Shown: positions 12,329-23,149 of the stretch, piece by piece
How positions within the stretch are numbered: the first letter of the stretch is position 1
Layout of the letters: every line of letters begins with the position of its first letter
From: Nereocystis luetkeana
Lineage: Eukaryota; Sar; Phaeophyceae; Laminariales; Laminariaceae
Reading direction: 5' to 3'
NCBI GenBank assembly: GCA_031213475.1
Contig: JARUPZ010000013.1
Location: forward strand, 186,001-250,000
Length of the DNA stretch: 64,000 nt
The notes under the pieces: model-generated
The model's database searches: none
What the model saw: the letters and a program-made list of their open reading frames with translations, nothing else
Told to the model about the DNA's origin: nothing
Program-made: the position numbers and the translations under genes

Positions 12329-14609
12329 TATATACTCAAGCGTGAGGGCTCGACTTCGAACATTACAATTAATTGTGTAAAATGTTGAATTACGACTTAC
12401 TTGCGAAAACATTTATGTTAACACACTTGCTTTGGGTTCCAGGGAACGAAGGGTCAATGAACACCCGTTGGCAAAGAACGAGGAGAGTGACAGCACGCAC
12501 CTCTTCGACGCCCCTAACCCTACGCGGCGAGCAGCGCTGGCCATGCACACCTACTACTCTGACCACCTAACTCCAGCTCACATATGACCCAGATGCAGCA
12601 ATCGTTTACTGCTAATACTCAGGCTGTGCTAACAAGCCAGTGGTACAGTTTGGGGTTCGTACGATCTCTACAGGCACAATAATACCAGTCGTACCTGGTG
12701 CAAAACAACAGTAGCAAGTATAATATACATACAGCAGTGCTATTCCGTGGTAATACACTTCAGAAAACAGCAAATCGAACCATACGAAACAGTCAGTATC
12801 CTCGATTCTGAACCACAACGTACACCTTAAACAAGAAAAACGTCAATACAGCATACGTATGCACCGGAGGTGTTCGAAGCTCCAATTCCGGGTGTTGAAA
12901 CCATACATCAGCGATGCTTGTGCTGATTCTTCATCCCAGAAAGCTTCATATATGGTACTTGACCTACCACCAACCGGCGGCCACACACCTAAATAACTGT
13001 ACTTACGCTATAAATGCAGGTGAACGGATAATCAAGAAACCGCTCACGAATGCATGTCATAGGGAGCACTACAGTTTGGACGAGATGTCTAAACAAAATC
13101 GAAGTACAAATATACTAACCGAGGCGAAAATCTACGGAAAGCACAGCCTCTGGCCGTCCATAACTATGTACCTGTATCGATAAGCTAGCGCTCGGCAACA
13201 CAGATGTGCGAAAGAAGCACGCCGAAGCGACAGCAATTCGAGCCCGGTATGTTGTTGAGCCGCGCATGGAGATGATAGCGCTTCCATAAAGTTATCCCCT
13301 CAGAGCCAAATAAATGTTTAATTGAGTTGAGAACGAGCTTCCAACCTTATTCTCGAGGGCATCATCCTGGACTACCCTCATATTGTGTTCGCTTTGGCTT
13401 GAACGCCGGGAAAGAAAGGCCCGAGAACGTCGGGGCTTGGTTGTGTGGCTCACGTGCAGTCTGTTTGCGGGAGTTTATATAGTTGTGTTGCCGTGCTAGC
13501 GGTGGGTTTCATGCTGTATACGCCATTCATTCCTGACGTGGCCGCACTGACCAGTAAAACGCTGAAATCTAGCTGTTCATGTTTCTGATTGTGTTTTCGA
13601 TTCGCAGCCGTCAACTTTGCTGTTTTGTCAATAGGTTGGCAAGAGTCCATGTTCCCGGAACCCGAAAAAACGAAGAGAACAATGGGGATATTTTTGTGCC
13701 AGGGACCAATCACCGTCCTGTTTCTGCTATTTATTATTTTCGGTTTTCGGTCCGGATTTTCGATTATGTTTGAACACGACCTAATTCAAACTGTGCATTC
13801 TCCTCGCAGGCCCAAAAAGCTTCCAGCCGCAATAAAACACAACCAACACCTGTGCTGGGAACAACAAAAATGTCAGTTCCCAAACTTCGGCATCGCTCGC
13901 CCTAAAGCAACTCAGTCGTAAATTGTTGATAATTAGTGTGGTCCATAAACGAGGTCGCGAAAGAACCAGGGGCTTGAAACACAAATAAGCCTTATGCCTT
14001 TACGGCGGTGAATCTACAGCGATGATGACGTGCCTCAATCTTCCGCGGTTTACCACCGTCGATAGAGCCGCTAACCGGGGAAGGCATGAGGCTTCAGAAG
14101 AGATATTGTCCATCTCCCGGAAGCGCAGATAGAGCGATAGGGCGACAAACCCAACGGCAGCTCGCAAACATTGCAAAAGGGTACATTTTTCGTATGTAGT
14201 TGGTCACATGTAGATGCCCGCGATAAATGGCAGCGTGTATATGGTCAAGGGCTTGACCTGCTGTAATCATCGAGATCGACACAATCGTTCCGTCTGGGAT
14301 GATCAAGTTAGGGGCATTGGAAACCAATAAATAACAAACGACGTGTCGTGCATATATAAGGGCGATGCCTAGGGGTGCTGCTATTGCAACGATATTTTTC
14401 CTCCCCCTGCTATATATGCCCATCTCGGCGATAGTACCGAAGTCATCGCCGGTTTCGTTCCTCTAGCTGTTTCTACATTCCGTTCTTCAGAACCTTGAGA
14501 CTTTTTGGGACGAATGTCCCGTTGTTTTATCTTTACCCTCTGACGTGATGAGGGAAAACATGCGAAGGCCGACACTTGTAGTTAACGTGATCCTGAAATT
14601 GGTTGCTGA
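12329..14609. other. Non-coding stretch, no gene supported
   Basis: Short frames occur on both strands (13450-13713 -, 13589-13921 +, 14094-14423 -) without family signatures. The last ~100 bases lead into the conserved block upstream of the broken EsV-1-7 gene. Confidence 0.35.
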
Positions 14610-14721
14610 CGCCACTGGCACGAACACTCGGTGTGCCTACGCCGGTTGAGAGACTCCCTGCCATGTTGGCTATCGCTTCGGCACTGCCTGAACCGTGTCG
14701 GCATCCAATCCCTTGGTGATA
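14610..14721 (+). promoter_or_regulatory. Conserved upstream block of the broken EsV-1-7 gene
   Basis: CGAACACTCGGTGTGCCTAC followed by GCC, then GAGACTCCCTG, then GCACTGCCTGA, aligns with the regions upstream of the other three EsV-1-7 loci (21871-22140, 48931-49214, 63895-64000). The closest match is the block upstream of 62566-63894, which is this gene's mirrored partner. The block is probably promoter plus 5' leader. Confidence 0.5.
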
Positions 14722-15780
14722 ATGGGTCGTTGCCGGTATTATCAGTGCGAAAAGGTTGCCAGGGCGGCACTACGAACGCGGCGTACTGCTAGCAACATGC
14801 TGAAGAAGACACCCTAAACATCCGCAGCAAGCTTCGCCCGCATGTTTCTTGCACGACGCACGCGGGCTAAAATGCGGAGGGCCGCAAGACAGCAGCTTAC
14901 TGCAAGCAACATCCTGCGGACGGTAGGGTAGACATCCGCAGTAAGCGCTGCTCACATGACTCTTGCACGAAGCGGCCGAGGTATTATACGGAAGGCAGCA
15001 AGACGGCCGTGTGCTGCAAGCAACATGCTGCAGACGGTACGGTAGACATCTGCAGCAAGCGTTGATCACATGACTCCTGCATGAAGCGCTCGCAGTATAA
15101 TGTGAAGGTCAACAGGACAGGGATGTACTGCAAGCAACCTTTTGAGGACGGCATGGTGGTCGTCAGCAAGCGTTACTCACATGACTCCTGTACCAGGTAC
15201 CCGAACTTTAATTTGGAAGGCAGCACCACAGCTGCATACTGCAAGGACCTTGCTGCGGACGGCATGGTAGACATCCGCAGCAAGGGTTGTTTACATGGCT
15301 TTTGCACGAAGCGCCCGAACTAATGTGGAGAGCTTCAAGGTAGCACCGTTCTGCAGGCAACATGATGAGGATGGTATGGCGTATGTCCTAACCAAAGATT
15401 GCGCACATGAGTCCTGCACGAAGCACCGCGCTTTAGTGTGGAGGGCAGCAAAGCACGGGCGTACTGCGAGCAACATAGTGGCAAGGGCATGATCGACGTG
15501 CGCATTTCGAGTACTCCACACGACTCTTGTTCCACAAGGTCGGCACGGGGTGTACTAACCAACAGTGTGAATGCTGCACGCACGCTGCACGAACACGATG
15601 TTTTGGATGATTCCTTGACTAGCTGGGGTTTACCATCATCTGAGGTGGTGAATGGTAGACAATTATCCAAGTCAAGAGCAGGGCAAGAAGCAGACCGTGC
15701 GCTGCCTCGATCACGGCCCCTTGACGGACGGAATGGTCGTTCCAACGGTTGGGATGGGTCTGAAGGACGTTCCTCGCACA
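14722..15780 (+). pseudogene. Broken EsV-1-7 repeat gene
   Basis: The start ATG is followed by Gly-Arg-Cys-Arg-Tyr-Tyr-Gln-Cys, the same start as the intact 805-residue protein. About seven 114-bp units follow, recognised by TACTGCAAGCAACATGC-type cores near 14782, 14899, 15013, 15125, 15237, 15351 and 15463. Several keep C-x4-C-x16-C-x2-H (for example SHDSCTRYPNFNLEG...YC). The reading frame is interrupted several times, so no full protein can be made. Past the repeats, a tail still resembles the C-terminal region of the intact genes (a Ser-Ala-Arg-Gly stretch and CLDHGPLTDGMVV, compare CPDHGFLKEQTVV). It lies convergent to the gene at 19453-21870. Its mirrored partner at 62566-63894 is intact. 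Confidence 0.85.
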
Positions 15781-15784
15781 TATA

Positions 15785-17478
15785 TAGGGTTTCCCCGTAA
15801 AATTTAAAAAAACGTCGTGAAAGAAGGTCGTCTCAGTTATTTTCCGGCAAAAAAAATCGTCGCGAAGTTCGCCGTGACGTTTGAACCACAGTTTGGCGAG
15901 TAGTCTGCGGAAATGATGTAGATCTCGACGTTCGGCCTGCTTTTTCATCTACCAGGTCACCTGGTACCTGGTATTATATTTCCTGTGAGGATTGCGCATT
16001 CCTCATACTCTCATCACCTACCAGATACAAAGCATGAACCCGCAAGAACTAAAACCTCCGGTTATCAACTGGCGCTACTGCCGTTTTACACCCCTTACAT
16101 TCGTGAGTCCAATCACGTGTGTGTTGATTACTGTATGTATGCCTGAAGCTCGTACAGCAGCAGTTGCCGGACGTACGAGCATACATACTCGTACAGCAAA
16201 CACACCAGGTAGGTGTCATACCTGGTATTACTATGTGTACTACTGCTGTAGTGGTATAAAACACTCGTATCTGGAGAGCAAGCTTAAGAAATGCAAAATC
16301 ATAGCAGGTATGGAGCAATCCTCCGTCCTGCTCCTTCGTACATCATACTCGTACGGACGCCATATATATGCTCTGAATGACCCGCTACATACAACCTCAA
16401 GCACACCCTGCTGCGGTACCGCCGCCTGTGTTATTCCCCCCCCCTGCTCATCATCCTCGTCTTTTTCATCTGCCTCCTCCACCCCGCTCGAACCTCCAAC
16501 CACAGCAGCAGCTCCCCCACCTCTCGTGCACACAAATTCCAACTCCGGTGAGCGTCCCAGCGAGCCAAAGCTATCATACAGACGCACTGGAGAGCTGTTG
16601 CTCCCGGTCACCCTCACAGGCCCAACGCCACCCCCCTCGACCCCCAGTCCGGCATGCTGCGGCTCTACACAGCCTTGGCGATGATCTCGGCTCGGCGGGG
16701 TGCCAGTGCGAAGGGAATGTCATTTGCGCTCGCTGTTGGTGTGGTTGCATGCCCCTTGCTGCGTGCACCCGAGGACATGCTTCCTCTCGTCGACAAGAAA
16801 CTCAACATGCGATCAGCGCAGAGCTGTAGTTGGGTTTCACACAAGCAGAAAGCAGTATCTATCTCCCGCGGTGCCGGCCGGCCACACGTTGAAGCGGTAT
16901 TATTGTCGGCCCAACGCCACCCCCCTCGACCCCCAGTCCGGCATGCTGCGGCTCTACACAGCCTTGGCGATGGTCTCGGCTCGGCGGGGTGCCAGTGCAA
17001 AGGGAATGCCATTTGCGCTCGCTGTTGGTGTGGTTGCATGCCCCTTGCTGCGTACACCCGAGGACATGCTTCCTCTCGTCGACAAGAAACTCAACATGCG
17101 ATCAGCGCAGAGCTGTAGATGGGTTTCACACAAGCAGAAAGCAGTATCTATCTCCCGCGGTGCCGGCCGGCCACACGTTGAAGCGGTATTATTGTCGTCG
17201 TGGCACACTGCTGCTGCTGTGGATTGCTTACAGCGCACGAGATGAGGGATGCCAAGACTGGGAGATGGGGATGGCCTGGCTGCGGTCTGTTCGCAGCTGT
17301 ACATCCTCACGACGAAAAAAAATATGCCGTAGAAGTACCTCTCGCCAGATTTTTTCGTCGTGGTAAAATTTCTAGGTTTTTGAATTTTTACGTATAATTG
17401 AGCGGCGTAACCTCGAGACGACTTTCTTTTGGCGAGACGACGATCTTCACGTCTTTCTTTTTTTACGGGGAAACCCTA
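15785..17478 (+). mobile_element. TIR DNA transposon, TAGGGTTTCCCC family, copy 1
   Basis: The left end TAGGGTTTCCCCGTAAAA and right end TTTTTACGGGGAAACCCTA are inverted repeats. Similarity extends imperfectly for about 50 bp (both ends carry a GTCGTCTC block). Each end is flanked by TA, fitting a TA target duplication as in Tc1/mariner-like or PIF-like elements. The interior is GC-rich and has Pro/Ser-rich open frames (15992-16684, 16377-16829) that recur in the other copies at 55604-56982 and 56988-57895. I recognise no transposase or DDE motif, so it is probably non-autonomous. It sits immediately behind the broken EsV-1-7 gene. Confidence 0.8.
16619..17196 (+). repeat. Recent 289-bp tandem duplication inside the transposon
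   Basis: 16619-16907 and 16908-17196 are nearly identical, with about half a dozen differences visible. The other copies of this element have the unit only once, so the duplication is specific to this copy and recent. The unit length is not a multiple of three. Confidence 0.85.
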
Positions 17479-19452
17479 TAATTTGTCGTGTGTTCAGACA
17501 TACCCCTCAACGACAGCATTGTGCGAACGCCCAGCAAAGAGACCGGTCAGGTTTCTCCGCGGACCGTCGCCCCCTCACCTGGCGAGTGTCAATCGAAGGA
17601 ACGTATCAAGTTTAAGCGTTGGCCGTCTTGTTTTAGACTGTCATGACTGGTGACCATTGGCAAAGAGTGCACCGTCGAATATCGGCTCAAAACCAGTGCA
17701 CATTTCATCTGTTATCCTTGTTGTGTTTCCTTGAAAATGATGAGTATGGTGGAGGCTTTTGTAGGGGGCGAACAACTACCTGCCGAATCTATGATTTGTG
17801 TTACATGTCTTGTTGACATGTTAGAGTTGATGGGATTCTTCCTGTGCGACTGCACAGCCTACGTTCGGCCGAGGTCACCTGCGTTGGATGAGCACTTCTA
17901 TGGGGGAAGAGAGGTGTACTGATAGGAATACCTGGAAGCGGCAAAGGTTGCATGCAGAGTAGAAGCTGGCTGACCACCCTCCCGTAGCATGTCACGCCTG
18001 CGTGTAGCTTGTACGTATTGTCAGAATATAACGTATCTTGACCAAAGGGGAAGGGGGGGGGGTGGTTGCTTCGCCGGTCGTAATTTGTTTGGCTGGCCAG
18101 GCAACGAGCCGATCGAGGCGGTTGCAGAGGTGGCGGGGATTAAAAACTAATTATTTTACGCACGACCGCTCATGTTCAATTGATAAGTTCGGTGATGTGC
18201 TTTGCCGCAGGTATATAAGGGGATGGGAAGAAAGGATGAACTATCGGCTAGTATGGAGTGTGGGAGGGGGTCGATGGTGAACGGTTCAGCACTGGTCGTC
18301 GCAAAGCGACGACAAGCGGGGGTCGCCCGTATACCTCGCACGCGCATAATAGGTGTGTTCATGAGCACGTTGGTCAGAACAAGTTGTCATTCATCGTCAG
18401 GTGGGTATGGGCTCGACCCATATATATTCTAGGGACTAGAAGGGGGTTCTCCGGACCAATGAGGTTTAGGACATGGGTTTGATTTTGCAGAACGAAATCC
18501 GAAAAGTGTGTTGAGCAGTTATAATAGACATATACTAACCGTCAAGACTATCCTATTTAAAGCCATGTGAACAATCGGGTCACATCCTACCTAAAATGGA
18601 TTGGGATGATACCTGACGCCGTTGAAAGCATGAATGCAAAGTACGCGCAAGATAGAAGTAACGTAGGCTAATATACATATCATAGGAACTTATACTTTCC
18701 CCCCATTCGACTTGCGACACCCCCTGGGATTCCAAGTCAACCGCATCCCAAAGGGGAACCTTGCACAGTAGTATAATGAACATGCAAGTTTCCTTATCAA
18801 TGTGGTGTTTGTGGAGGCGTTTTGGACTCACATTTCGAGGGGGTGTGACAACAGGATTTCAGGGGCGTTGGTATCGATTTTGTTTTCGCCATAGTTGCAA
18901 TAATTTCGAAGGGCGTGAAACTTAACTTTCGTGACAATTTGCCCTCTTTTGTATTTCACCTGTTTGGAAATATTTCACAAAAAATATGAAATATGCTCAA
19001 AAATTAAAATTCTGGAACAAAAAAGCTCTCCGATAACAACGGGTCTCAGACAGCCAGAGTACTGGAGTGTAGTACCACTACAGAGCTGCTGTGTTCGCCA
19101 CAGACACTATTAATAGTATTTCGTGCGGGAAAATTTCCATGAATTTTCGTGTCTATGATATACTGTACAGAAGTTATCTGAGAAAAAAAAACACCATTCT
19201 AGGTACGCTCTGTGAAGCAAGCACTCGGTGGCGACGGTTAGTGATGTGTCAACGAGAAGTTTTTTTTGCCGCCCAGGAAAGATTTCGGGAAAGAAAAATA
19301 TATATATATTTGTTTCGGGTTTCACCACCACAGAGGGAAAACCTGTGTGGGAGTATGGTTTCTTCTCTCATAACAGTCGGCCTGAGCGTTTTGCAACAAC
19401 CAATATAACGCGACCACTACCGCAATGCTGATCATGTCACGAGGACGATGGT
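17479..19452. other. Non-coding DNA between convergent EsV-1-7 genes
   Basis: No gene is supported. 18870-19040 holds a copy of the AT-rich repeat ending in GCTCTCCGATAA. 19195-19330 resembles 45180-45300 (GCAAGCACTCGGTGGC...GTTAG). The last ~60 bases before the gene's stop still match the right arm just after 51550 (GGACCGTCGTCCTGGTGACA). Confidence 0.45.
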
Positions 19453-21870
19453 CTAGCCCACAACATCCACCTCTATTTCTGCCTCATCAGGTTCCCCATC
19501 CTGGTCTGGTAAGGAGACTATGGGCCGGGGCACCACCGGAGGAGTCTCCCCTGGGGCCGTTCCGATAGTTTGGTCGTTGAGGAGCCGGTGTATGCCAACG
19601 CAAAGTGGGGTGTGAAGGACCTCCTTCCTGGGACCCATTTCCGCAGTTCCGACAACGTCCACTTCCATCTCCGCCTCCAAAGGCTCCCCAGACTGATGCT
19701 CGTTTGGCAAGGAAGGTAGCGTGCAGGAAACCTCCTTCGAGGGACCCACCTCAGCAATTTCAACGACCCGGCCCTCCTTGAGCACCACCGGAGCAATCTC
19801 CTCTGCGGTTTTGATGCGGTCATCATTGTGGTTCCTTGGTAAGGCAACGGAAGGTGGGGTATGATGAACTGCGTTTAAGGGGCCTACCTCTACAGTTCCA
19901 ACCGCGACCACTTCCATTTCCGCGTCAACAGATTCCCCAGACTGGTGTTCACCTGGCAAGGTGGTCCTGGCTAACGGCACCATCAGAGCAAGAGTCGCGC
20001 TTGGGGCCATTCCGATCGTGTCATCGTCGTGGAGGTGCCCGGGTAAGGCATCGGCAAGTGAGGTCTTAGGTACTGCTTTCCTCGGACCCACCTCCATGTC
20101 CGCCTCAACAGGTTCCCCAGACTGATCTTCGATAGGCAAGGTGATAATGGTTGGCGTGACCACCGAAGGGGTCTCTTCCGGGACCATTCCAACATTGTCA
20201 TCTTGGAGGTGCATGGGTAAGGCAACGGAAGGTGAGGTGTTACGTGGTGCTTTCCTGGGATAAATCCCTCCAGATGCTACGACCGTCTGCTCCTTGAGAA
20301 AGCCGTGATCGGGGCAAAGCGATGGCTGTTTCCTGTCGAGCTCCAACCTCGATCGTTTCCGACTACGCACCATCTCAGCTAGTGAATCGGACTCGGCACT
20401 GGCGCCGTCCAAACTGACTTCGTTTTGCGCGGTGCGTGAGGTGGGCTCAACAGTGATTGATTTGCCCGTTTGACCCCATCCCATTCGATATCGCATCTTT
20501 CGGATGTTCACCATGCCCGCCTCAGCATGTTGCTTGCAGTATGCCGCTGTCTTGCTGCCCTGTGCATTAAAGCTCGGCTGCCTCGTGCAGGATTCACGTG
20601 AGCAACGCTTGCTGCCGACGTTGACCATGCCATCCTCGGAATGTTCTTTGCAGTATACCGCCGTCTTTTTGTCCTTTGCATTAAAAGACGGGTACTTCTT
20701 GCAGCCGGAACGAAAGCAACGCTTGCTGTTCACGTCAACCATACCGTCCTGAGCATGGTGCGTGCAGTACGCCGCGGTCTTGCTCTTGACATTGAAACTC
20801 GGCTGCCTCATGCAGGAGGCACGTAAGCAACGCCTGCTGCTGATGTATACCATACCGTCCTCAGCATGTTCTTTGCAGTATGCCGCTGTCTTTCTGCCCT
20901 TTGTATTAAACGACGAATACTCCGTGCAGGCATCACGTGCGCAAAGTCGACTGACAATATCGACCATGCCGTCCTCGGCATGTTGCGTGCAGTATGCCGC
21001 TGTCTTGCTGCCCACTACATTGAATTTCGGCTGCCGCGTGCAGGAGTAATGTGAGCAACGCTTGTGGGTGACGATATTGACCATGCCGGCCTTCGCATGT
21101 TGCTTACAGTAAATAGCCGCCGTGCTGCCCTCGACGTTGTGGGTCGGTCGCTTCTTGCAGGAGTCCTGTAAGCACCGTTTGCTGATGATGTCCACCATAC
21201 CCTCCGTAGCATGCTGCTCGCAGTAAACCGCCGTCTTACTCCCCGCGACATTGAAGTACGGATGTTTCAAGCAGGGGTCGTGCAAACAACGCTTGCTAAC
21301 GATGTTCACCATACCATCCTTAGTGTGTTCCCGGCAGTATGCCGGCGACTTACTGCCCTTCACGTCGAAGGTCGGTCGCTTCTGGCAGGCCTCATGTAAG
21401 CAACGCTTGCTGACCACATTCACCATGCCTTCCTCAGCATGTTTCTTGCAGTACGCGGCTGTCTTGCTGCCCCCCAAATTGAAGCTCGGCTGCTTCAAGC
21501 AAGAGTCATGCAGACAACGCTTGCTGAGGACATCGATCATACCGTCCGCAGCATGTTGCTTGCAGTACGCCGGCGTCTTGCTGCTAACAACGTTATAGCA
21601 CGGGCGCTTGGTGCAGGAGGCATGCGAGCAACGCTTGTTTCGGACGTTCACCATTCCATCCTTGGCGTGTTCCTTGCAGTACGCCGACGACTTGCTGCCC
21701 TCCACGTTGAAGTTGGGTTGCCTCATGCAGGAGCCGTGCGAGCAACGCTTGCTGGAGACATTTATCATACCGTCCTCGGCATGGAGTTTGCAGTACACAG
21801 CCTTCCGGCCGCTCACCATGAAGTTGTAGGTCGCAGTCATGGCACACTCGTGATACTGGCAACGCCCCAT
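19453..21870 (-). CDS. EsV-1-7 repeat protein, 12 repeats with acidic repetitive tail
   Basis: This is a single open frame of 805 residues. Residues 4-459 are twelve consecutive units of C-x4-C-x16-C-x2-H-x12 (unit 7 one residue longer, unit 10 one shorter). All 36 cysteines and 12 histidines of the pattern are present, with a consensus like P-x-FN-x2-GSKTAAYC(K)xHAEDGMV. This is the EsV-1-7 family, which includes Ectocarpus IMMEDIATE UPRIGHT. The Cys/His spacing suggests metal binding. Residues 501-507 (RSRKRSR) look like a nuclear localisation signal. Residues about 540-805 are five degenerate acidic, Pro-rich units built on LPxEHQSGEPVEAEMEV...GPRK. I placed the start at Met-Gly-Arg-Cys because the other loci also begin M-(G/A)-R-C. 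An in-frame Met lies 9 codons upstream (21897). I see no intron. A role as a nuclear regulator is inference. The mirrored copy at 49215-51565 is broken. Confidence 0.92.
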   Translation of the reverse strand: MGRCQYHECAMTATYNFMVSGRKAVYCKLHAEDGMINVSSKRCSHGSCMRQPNFNVEGSKSSAYCKEHAKDGMVNVRNKRCSHASCTKRPCYNVVSSKTPAYCKQHAADGMIDVLSKRCLHDSCLKQPSFNLGGSKTAAYCKKHAEEGMVNVVSKRCLHEACQKRPTFDVKGSKSPAYCREHTKDGMVNIVSKRCLHDPCLKHPYFNVAGSKTAVYCEQHATEGMVDIISKRCLQDSCKKRPTHNVEGSTAAIYCKQHAKAGMVNIVTHKRCSHYSCTRQPKFNVVGSKTAAYCTQHAEDGMVDIVSRLCARDACTEYSSFNTKGRKTAAYCKEHAEDGMVYISSRRCLRASCMRQPSFNVKSKTAAYCTHHAQDGMVDVNSKRCFRSGCKKYPSFNAKDKKTAVYCKEHSEDGMVNVGSKRCSRESCTRQPSFNAQGSKTAAYCKQHAEAGMVNIRKMRYRMGWGQTGKSITVEPTSRTAQNEVSLDGASAESDSLAEMVRSRKRSRLELDRKQPSLCPDHGFLKEQTVVASGGIYPRKAPRNTSPSVALPMHLQDDNVGMVPEETPSVVTPTIITLPIEDQSGEPVEADMEVGPRKAVPKTSLADALPGHLHDDDTIGMAPSATLALMVPLARTTLPGEHQSGESVDAEMEVVAVGTVEVGPLNAVHHTPPSVALPRNHNDDRIKTAEEIAPVVLKEGRVVEIAEVGPSKEVSCTLPSLPNEHQSGEPLEAEMEVDVVGTAEMGPRKEVLHTPLCVGIHRLLNDQTIGTAPGETPPVVPRPIVSLPDQDGEPDEAEIEVDVVG

Positions 21871-22140
21871 TCCCGTCGCCGGTAGGTGGCACCGCACCGT
21901 AGTGGAACCGCGCCTTTATGGAACAGAACAATAGCGACAATGTAGTGGAACCACACTGCAGCGGAACGGCGAGCACGCTGAAACGGCTTAGGTAGCCGTG
22001 GACGGAAGGCGAGCACCGCTGGAAGCCTTGGGGATGGCGTATGCACACCTGTCATTCGTGGGACCGGCATTGTCGACGACAATCGTGAGGGGATAATTAT
22101 ATTAGATTTTCGCCAGCGTTGCATGCTGTTGTTGACACCT
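21871..22140 (-). promoter_or_regulatory. Upstream region of the 12-repeat EsV-1-7 gene
   Basis: Reading toward the gene, a CGAATGACAGGTG block (22036-22058) is followed by GGCTTCCAGCGGTGCTCGCC, then imperfect tandem GTGTGGTTCCACTAC / GCGGTTCCACTAC repeats up to the start codon. The right-arm copy (48931-49214) shows the same order. The intact gene at 62566 shares the first part. No clear TATA box is visible close to the start. Confidence 0.55.
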
Positions 22141-22193
22141 GCTGCTAAACAGGGGAACCTACGAGTAGAGTTTTTTTGGGCTACTCGCTACTA

Positions 22194-23149
22194 AGACCTG
22201 TGCCAATGGAAACGCGAAGTCCAAAAACTTTTCGTTCAAAAAGATATCTCTAAAAAAACAGCCGAAAATTTCCTCGTACCACCGTTGTGGGAAAAAAGAG
22301 AAAAAACGTTTGATTTTTTTCTTTGTTTTTCCCAACGGCTGCAGGAGGCGCAATTTGTTTTTTCTGGTTGCAAATTGTCAACACGCTGATCGTAACCAGC
22401 TCGTGCGACGATAGACGCTCAATCTCCACATACACTCAGCTCACGGCCAACCCGCTTCGTGTCCGGCAAGGCCATCGATTTGTTTTTTCTGGTTGCAAAT
22501 TGTCAACACGCTGATCGAAACCAGCTCGTGCGACGATCGACGCTCGATCTCGACATACACTCAGCCCACGGCCAACCCGCTCGGTGTCCGGCAAGGCCAA
22601 CGAATATAGATGACGGCCTCGAAGATACCAGGTGGATCCATGCTCTAGGGGGCGAGAGCTTACCGGCGGCGTCCTATGATATCCTCCCAAACCTGAAAAA
22701 AAAACTATTTTTTGCCATTCGAGATGGATGGAGAAGTTTTGTCTTTTGGTTTGCGCACGCCAGCGGCAAACGTTTTTTTCATCATAGTCAGCCCCCGCCA
22801 CATGACACCGACCATTGTGTGAAAACGGCAACCCTAGGGTGGGTCGGAGCCCCTAACGAGCGCACACGCAGTTCAGAATTCATGACGCAGTCGTTGGATT
22901 TGTCGATTTATGTCTGCTAAAAACTCGGAATATCGCCGCTTCGAACCAAAGATCGGTCTAAGTCTTTCTCAAGCCGATGTTGGCCCAACATCGGGTCCAG
23001 ATTTGTTTTTCACGGGTTTTCCCGAAAGTTTGGAACTTTTTTTTTTCAAACCGTGCCCATAGGAAGCATATTCTGAAAAATATTGTGGAGGGTATCTTTG
23101 AAATTCAAAGTTCTAAATGAAACCTCCGCTTTCCCATTGGCATAGGTCT
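22194..23149 (+). mobile_element. Inverted-repeat DNA element, copy B, full length
   Basis: The left end AGACCTGTGCCAATGGAAAC and right end ...CGCTTTCCCATTGGCATAGGTCT are inverted repeats about 20 bp long, and the element is 956 bp. The right-arm counterpart between about 48810 and 48935 lacks it, so it inserted after the palindrome formed. Copies A (1-541) and C (40911-41698) share the interior. The open frame 22459-22920 is only partly conserved with 41126-41551, so I do not call a gene. No target duplication is evident. Confidence 0.75.
22354..22603 (+). repeat. 125-bp tandem duplication inside copy B
   Basis: 22354-22478 and 22479-22603 both begin TTTGTTTTTTCTGGTTGCAA and run through the same GTCAACACGCTGATCG...GCCAACCCGCT sequence with a few differences. 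Copies A and C have it once. Confidence 0.85.

Noticed and set aside
14770-15069. Cys-rich minus-strand frame of 99 codons
   Set aside because: It is the antisense reading of the EsV-1-7 repeat units of the broken gene on the plus strand.
15992-16829. Pro/Ser-rich plus-strand frames inside the TAGGGTTTCCCC element
   Set aside because: Several frames on both strands are open through the same GC-rich segment and all are partly conserved, so no single coding frame can be chosen and no transposase motif is visible.
20504-21885. Many plus-strand frames opposite the 12-repeat gene
   Set aside because: They are periodic antisense shadows of the 114-bp repeat units.
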